Positions 42,875-45,065 of a stretch of DNA of 45,065 bases are shown piece after piece; position 1 is the stretch's first letter, and the number at the start of each line of letters is the position of its first letter. Position numbers and translations under genes: made by a program. This stretch comes from Clostridiales bacterium GWF2_38_85. GTDB taxonomy: Bacteria > Bacillota > Clostridia > Oscillospirales > CAG-382. The stretch spans positions 1 through 45,065 of the forward strand of contig MGOY01000001.1 of assembly GCA_001797275.1 (NCBI GenBank), given 5' to 3'. The notes under the pieces are model-generated. The model saw only the letters and a list, made by a program, of their open reading frames with translations, was not told where the DNA came from and did no database searches.

Positions 42875-43807
42875 TCAAATCCTTTCAATTTCATAGCGGA
42901 AATTATCATCGATTTTCACTGCATATTCGAATATTCCACTGTCAACCATACGTTTTATAAAAGGACGACGGCAGATGCTCTCGAAATCCCTGCCGTGTGC
43001 CGATGCAATAAGGATAACCCCGCTGTTCTGGGCGTTGATAAGTGCATCGCAATCGCTTTGAGCAATCTCATCGCAGATAATTACTTGGGGAGACATGGTT
43101 CGAGTAACAAGTTCGATTCCTTCGGATTTGGGACAGCCGCTGATAACATCGATCAACCCACCGCACATGCCCGGCAAAAACAACTCACATCGCTCGTCCA
43201 CTATAACCACCTTCAACGGTATGCCATTGCTCTCCTCCGAAAGCAACACTGCTGCAGAACGCAGAAGGGTTGTCTTGCCGAGCGCCGGCGGTGAGAAAAC
43301 CAGAGTTCCGCCAAGCCCGAATTTCTTGTAATACTCAATCAGCTGACCGGCGAAATATCTGTAAAGTCTGTGAATACGAAGGTTTATTGAGTAAATGGAA
43401 GAAAATGCGGTTATCTCTGCCTTGTCGCAGACAGACATTCCGCAAATCCCCGCTCTGCCGCCACCAGGGAGAGGAATATAGCCTTTTCTAATGGTTTCGT
43501 CAAAGGAATAGAGTGAGAATGAAGACAGTAGCGACATGCAGTCATCGATGTCCTGCTTTGTGCAGCGGATTCCATCGGATAGACTGCAGATGTGCCCATC
43601 GTTATCTACTGCAACCGAACGGTCACCGACAGACAGGGTAAACACCGAGCCAAGCCTGAGCCTGACCTCGGTTGCATTGATTATGACAGCTTCAGGCAGG
43701 TTTGCGAGCGAGCGGGTGAATTTTTCGGGGAGAAATTTAAAAAGCGAGGTTATGTTCGAGAAAATAATAACTCTGCCCCTTATAATTATTTTAATGAAAC
43801 TATTCAT
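42875..43807 (-). CDS. spoIIIAA: Stage III sporulation protein AA (secretion-type ATPase)
   Basis: 310 residues from ATG 43807. ATPase of the SpoIIIA complex, related to type II/IV secretion ATPases. The N-terminal ring domain has AVIINATEVRLRLG; the ATPase core has the P-loop SPPALGKTT, where relatives have GPPxxGKTT, then VIVDERCE and VIICDEIAQ. The start is uncertain: neither ATG 43807 nor GTG 43849 has a good ribosome site, while AAGGGG near residue 26 would suit a non-standard start closer to FSNITSLFKFLPEKF, where family members usually begin. First gene of the operon. Confidence 0.9.
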   Translation of the reverse strand: MNSFIKIIIRGRVIIFSNITSLFKFLPEKFTRSLANLPEAVIINATEVRLRLGSVFTLSVGDRSVAVDNDGHICSLSDGIRCTKQDIDDCMSLLSSFSLYSFDETIRKGYIPLPGGGRAGICGMSVCDKAEITAFSSIYSINLRIHRLYRYFAGQLIEYYKKFGLGGTLVFSPPALGKTTLLRSAAVLLSEESNGIPLKVVIVDERCELFLPGMCGGLIDVISGCPKSEGIELVTRTMSPQVIICDEIAQSDCDALINAQNSGVILIASAHGRDFESICRRPFIKRMVDSGIFEYAVKIDDNFRYEIERI

Positions 43808-43890
43808 TAATTTGAATTGTAATATAACTTTAATTAATGAAAAAAGCACAATGAATTGCTTTGATATTTATTTAACGACTCCTTATATAA

Positions 43891-43919
43891 ATGATATAGA
43901 CAGAAGGCGAAAAATATTC
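43891..43919 (-). promoter_or_regulatory. Sigma-E-like promoter of the spoIIIA operon
   Basis: Minus strand: GAATATT (43919-43913) fits the sigma-E -35 pattern, followed after 14 bases by TATATCAT (43898-43891), a 5 of 8 match to CATACAAT. Expression of spoIIIA from a sigma-E promoter is established in Bacillus. An inverted repeat, AGACAGAA/TTCTGTCT (43899-43929), overlaps it. Confidence 0.45.
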
Positions 43920-43928
43920 GTTTCTGTC

Positions 43929-43956
43929 TTGACAAAACACAAATATTGTGTATAAT
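43929..43956 (+). promoter_or_regulatory. Sigma-A promoter of tRNA-Val
   Basis: TTGACA at 43929-43934, 16 bases, TATAAT at 43951-43956. The leader that follows can fold: GCTGTCCGCA (43964-43973) against TGCGAACAGC (43992-44001), ending 14 bases before the tRNA. Confidence 0.75.
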
Positions 43957-44015
43957 AAATAGTGCTGTCCGCAAGAGATATAAGCTCTGTGTGCGAACAG
44001 CGTCAAATTTAATAT

Positions 44016-44091
44016 GGGCGTTTAACTCAGCTGGTAGAGTACTCGCTTGACGTGCGAGATGTCAGGGATTCGAGTTCCTTAACGCCCACCA
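44016..44091 (+). tRNA. tRNA-Val, anticodon GAC
   Basis: 76 bases. Acceptor stem GGGCGTT/AACGCCC, D-arm ACTC...GAGT, anticodon arm CTCGC-TTGACGT-GCGAG with GAC, T-arm with TTCGAGT loop, discriminator A and an encoded CCA. All four arms pair well. It has its own promoter and terminator, so it is a single-gene transcript. Confidence 0.97.
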
Positions 44092-44147
44092 AAAAATACC
44101 GTTGATTTACTATAAAACATAGTGAATTCAGTGGTATTTTTTATTTG
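44091..44147 (+). terminator. Terminator of tRNA-Val
   Basis: Long stem with outer arms AAAAAATACC/GGTATTTTTT and inner TTGATTTACTAT pairing with ATAGTGAATTCA. Confidence 0.8.
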
Positions 44148-44434
44148 TCTATTTATTCTTATTAAATATAAAAGTACACTTTGACACACATAAACGCATT
44201 TTTAGGTTGTCAAAAGGTTGTCAAAAAACAAATAAAAAGCACTCAAAAACCGAGTGCTTTTTAGGTTTTATGATAAATGTTGGGGTTGAGTAAGAGCTTT
44301 ACGAAAAAAATAAAAAAGCAGAGCATAAAACGAAGAAATCTTGTATAATGGAAATAACTACAAGACCATTAAAGGAGTTCCTGGCAATTAAAGTATAATT
44401 TCGCCTTCGGGTAGGCTTATCTTTTGCCCAGTTC
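44148..44434. other. Gene-free stretch with direct repeat and hairpin
   Basis: AGGTTGTCAAA occurs twice in tandem at about 44203-44224. A strong hairpin, AAAAAGCACTC/GAGTGCTTTTT, lies at 44234-44262. A 16-codon frame at about 44349 (MEITTRPLKEF...) ends at once and looks like a gene remnant. No real gene is seen. Confidence 0.45.
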
Positions 44435-44462
44435 TTGACATTGTAGAAATATGGTATATAAT
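44435..44462 (+). promoter_or_regulatory. Sigma-A promoter for the small gene at 44484
   Basis: TTGACA at 44435-44440, 16 bases, TATAAT at 44457-44462. Confidence 0.65.
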
Positions 44463-44483
44463 GCTTAATATAGAGGTGTATTA

Positions 44484-44687
44484 ATGTTTAAAAAAAGCAA
44501 ACCGAAGAAAAATAATAAAATATATTTAATAGAAGATATGGTTACTGATAACAATGGTATTCCAATAATAAAAGATTTTATGGGTACGAGTGAAAAACTG
44601 ATAATAAATTATGAAACCCAAAATAATAAATCAAAAAATATCGATTCAAAAATCACTTCATTTTTAAATCATTTTAAGGTTGACTAA
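44484..44687 (+). CDS. Small hydrophilic protein, unknown function
   Basis: 67 residues, Lys/Asn-rich, no membrane helix or signal. A consensus promoter lies just upstream and an AGAGGTG site precedes the ATG, so it is probably expressed. Nothing in the sequence reveals a function. The surroundings (tRNA-proximal, transposase remnant) suggest accessory DNA. Confidence 0.55.
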   Translation: MFKKSKPKKNNKIYLIEDMVTDNNGIPIIKDFMGTSEKLIINYETQNNKSKNIDSKITSFLNHFKVD

Positions 44688-44739
44688 CCATATATAAAAT
44701 ATTTGTGTAAATATATAACTCATCCATCAGAATCCATTC

Positions 44740-44915
44740 TCAGATAAAGCTGATACCTAATCGTTTGAATAGTTTTATAACAGCGGGGGTATAAAGAGTC
44801 ATTTTATTGTTCTTGAACGGACAACAGTATTTTTGCCTTGTTTTGCCACATGATTTATCCTTGCCGTTTTTGTGCATCGCAAGACCAACTTTACAGATAC
44901 TGTCGGTAGATAACG
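44740..44915 (-). pseudogene. Transposase remnant, frameshifted
   Basis: The minus strand encodes GLAMHKNGKDKSCGKTRQKY then CCPFKNNK, a zinc-finger-like pattern seen in some transposases (M..nG.D.srGr.kyrCP). It stops at 44742-44740. The preceding piece, GDDRYLPT, is in another frame, and there is no start. The exact IS family cannot be named from this fragment. Confidence 0.5.
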
Positions 44916-44958
44916 ATCATCTCCTTGGTACCATTTTATATATATTTGGAGTGATTAT

Positions 44959-45065
44959 TTGTTGACCATGGCTTATTTTTTTATACAATTTTATTGGAAG
45001 TCCAATGTAACGGACAACGGAGTTGTTAGAATAGATAACGAAGGGAGCGGTGTATATGACATAGA
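44959..45065 (+). CDS. 5' end of a gene leaving the right edge, unknown (partial)
   Basis: From TTG 44959 (GGAG seven bases before) or ATG 44968 the frame stays open to the window end: MAYFFIQFYWKSNVTDNG then VVRIDNEGSGVYDI. Too short to identify. Confidence 0.4.
   Translation, partial: MLTMAYFFIQFYWKSNVTDNGVVRIDNEGSGVYDI

Overview
The window comes from a low-GC, endospore-forming member of the Clostridia, probably an Oscillospiraceae/Ruminococcaceae-type anaerobe. The evidence is a complete spoIIIAA-AH operon, a SigI/RsgI pair, recF, miaB-ylbF, mnmE...mnmG-rsmG, many lipoproteins with Clostridium-like signal sequences, strong TTGACA/TATAAT promoters and AGGAGG ribosome sites. No species can be named from the sequence alone.

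Layout, left to right. 1-2.8 kb holds the start of a leftward gene and a decayed secreted-protein gene (DNRLRE/CARDB type) with a stop codon in the signal peptide, a frameshift and a broken metalloprotease end. 3.1-6.1 kb is the housekeeping run recF-miaB-ylbF. 6.4-13.5 kb holds an M55 D-aminopeptidase and the tRNA/rRNA modification genes mnmE, mnmG and rsmG; an AlbA_2 (Schlafen-like) gene and an Rsm22-type methyltransferase sit between mnmE and mnmG. 14-15.6 kb carries a flavodoxin, a small membrane protein and a divergent LspA-like membrane protein. 15.8-20.3 kb has a large DUF4855 lipoprotein convergent with a long metallophosphoesterase. 20.5-23.5 kb is a two-gene operon of MutS-family ATPases. 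23.7-28 kb has a flavin reductase, two AraC-type regulators and an orphan solute-binding lipoprotein. 28.2-31.4 kb is an autoregulated exporter operon: a 41-residue membrane peptide, a TetR regulator, an ABC ATPase and two permeases. 31.7-38.9 kb is a looser accessory stretch: an AT-rich membrane/coiled-coil protein, an RsiV-like lipoprotein, a Cys-rich small protein, sigI-rsgI, a metallophosphoesterase, an SGNH hydrolase and a truncated lipoprotein. 39-43.8 kb is spoIIIAH-AA on the minus strand. A tRNA-Val(GAC) follows, then a right end with a small orphan gene, a transposase remnant and a partial gene.

How the genes fit together. The left half is mostly translation and genome maintenance (recF; miaB, mnmE and mnmG for tRNA; rsmG and rsm22-like for rRNA). 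The right half is cell-envelope, sporulation and signal-response biology. The least explained part is the paired MutS-like operon, in which both proteins carry Asn-Glu where MutS normally has Asp-Glu. Other unexplained items are a dispersed intergenic repeat with three good copies and one doubtful one, the small membrane ORF heading the TetR/ABC operon, the overlapping leader ORF of the Cys-rich protein, and a membrane-anchor-like open frame lying in phase behind the rsgI stop codon.
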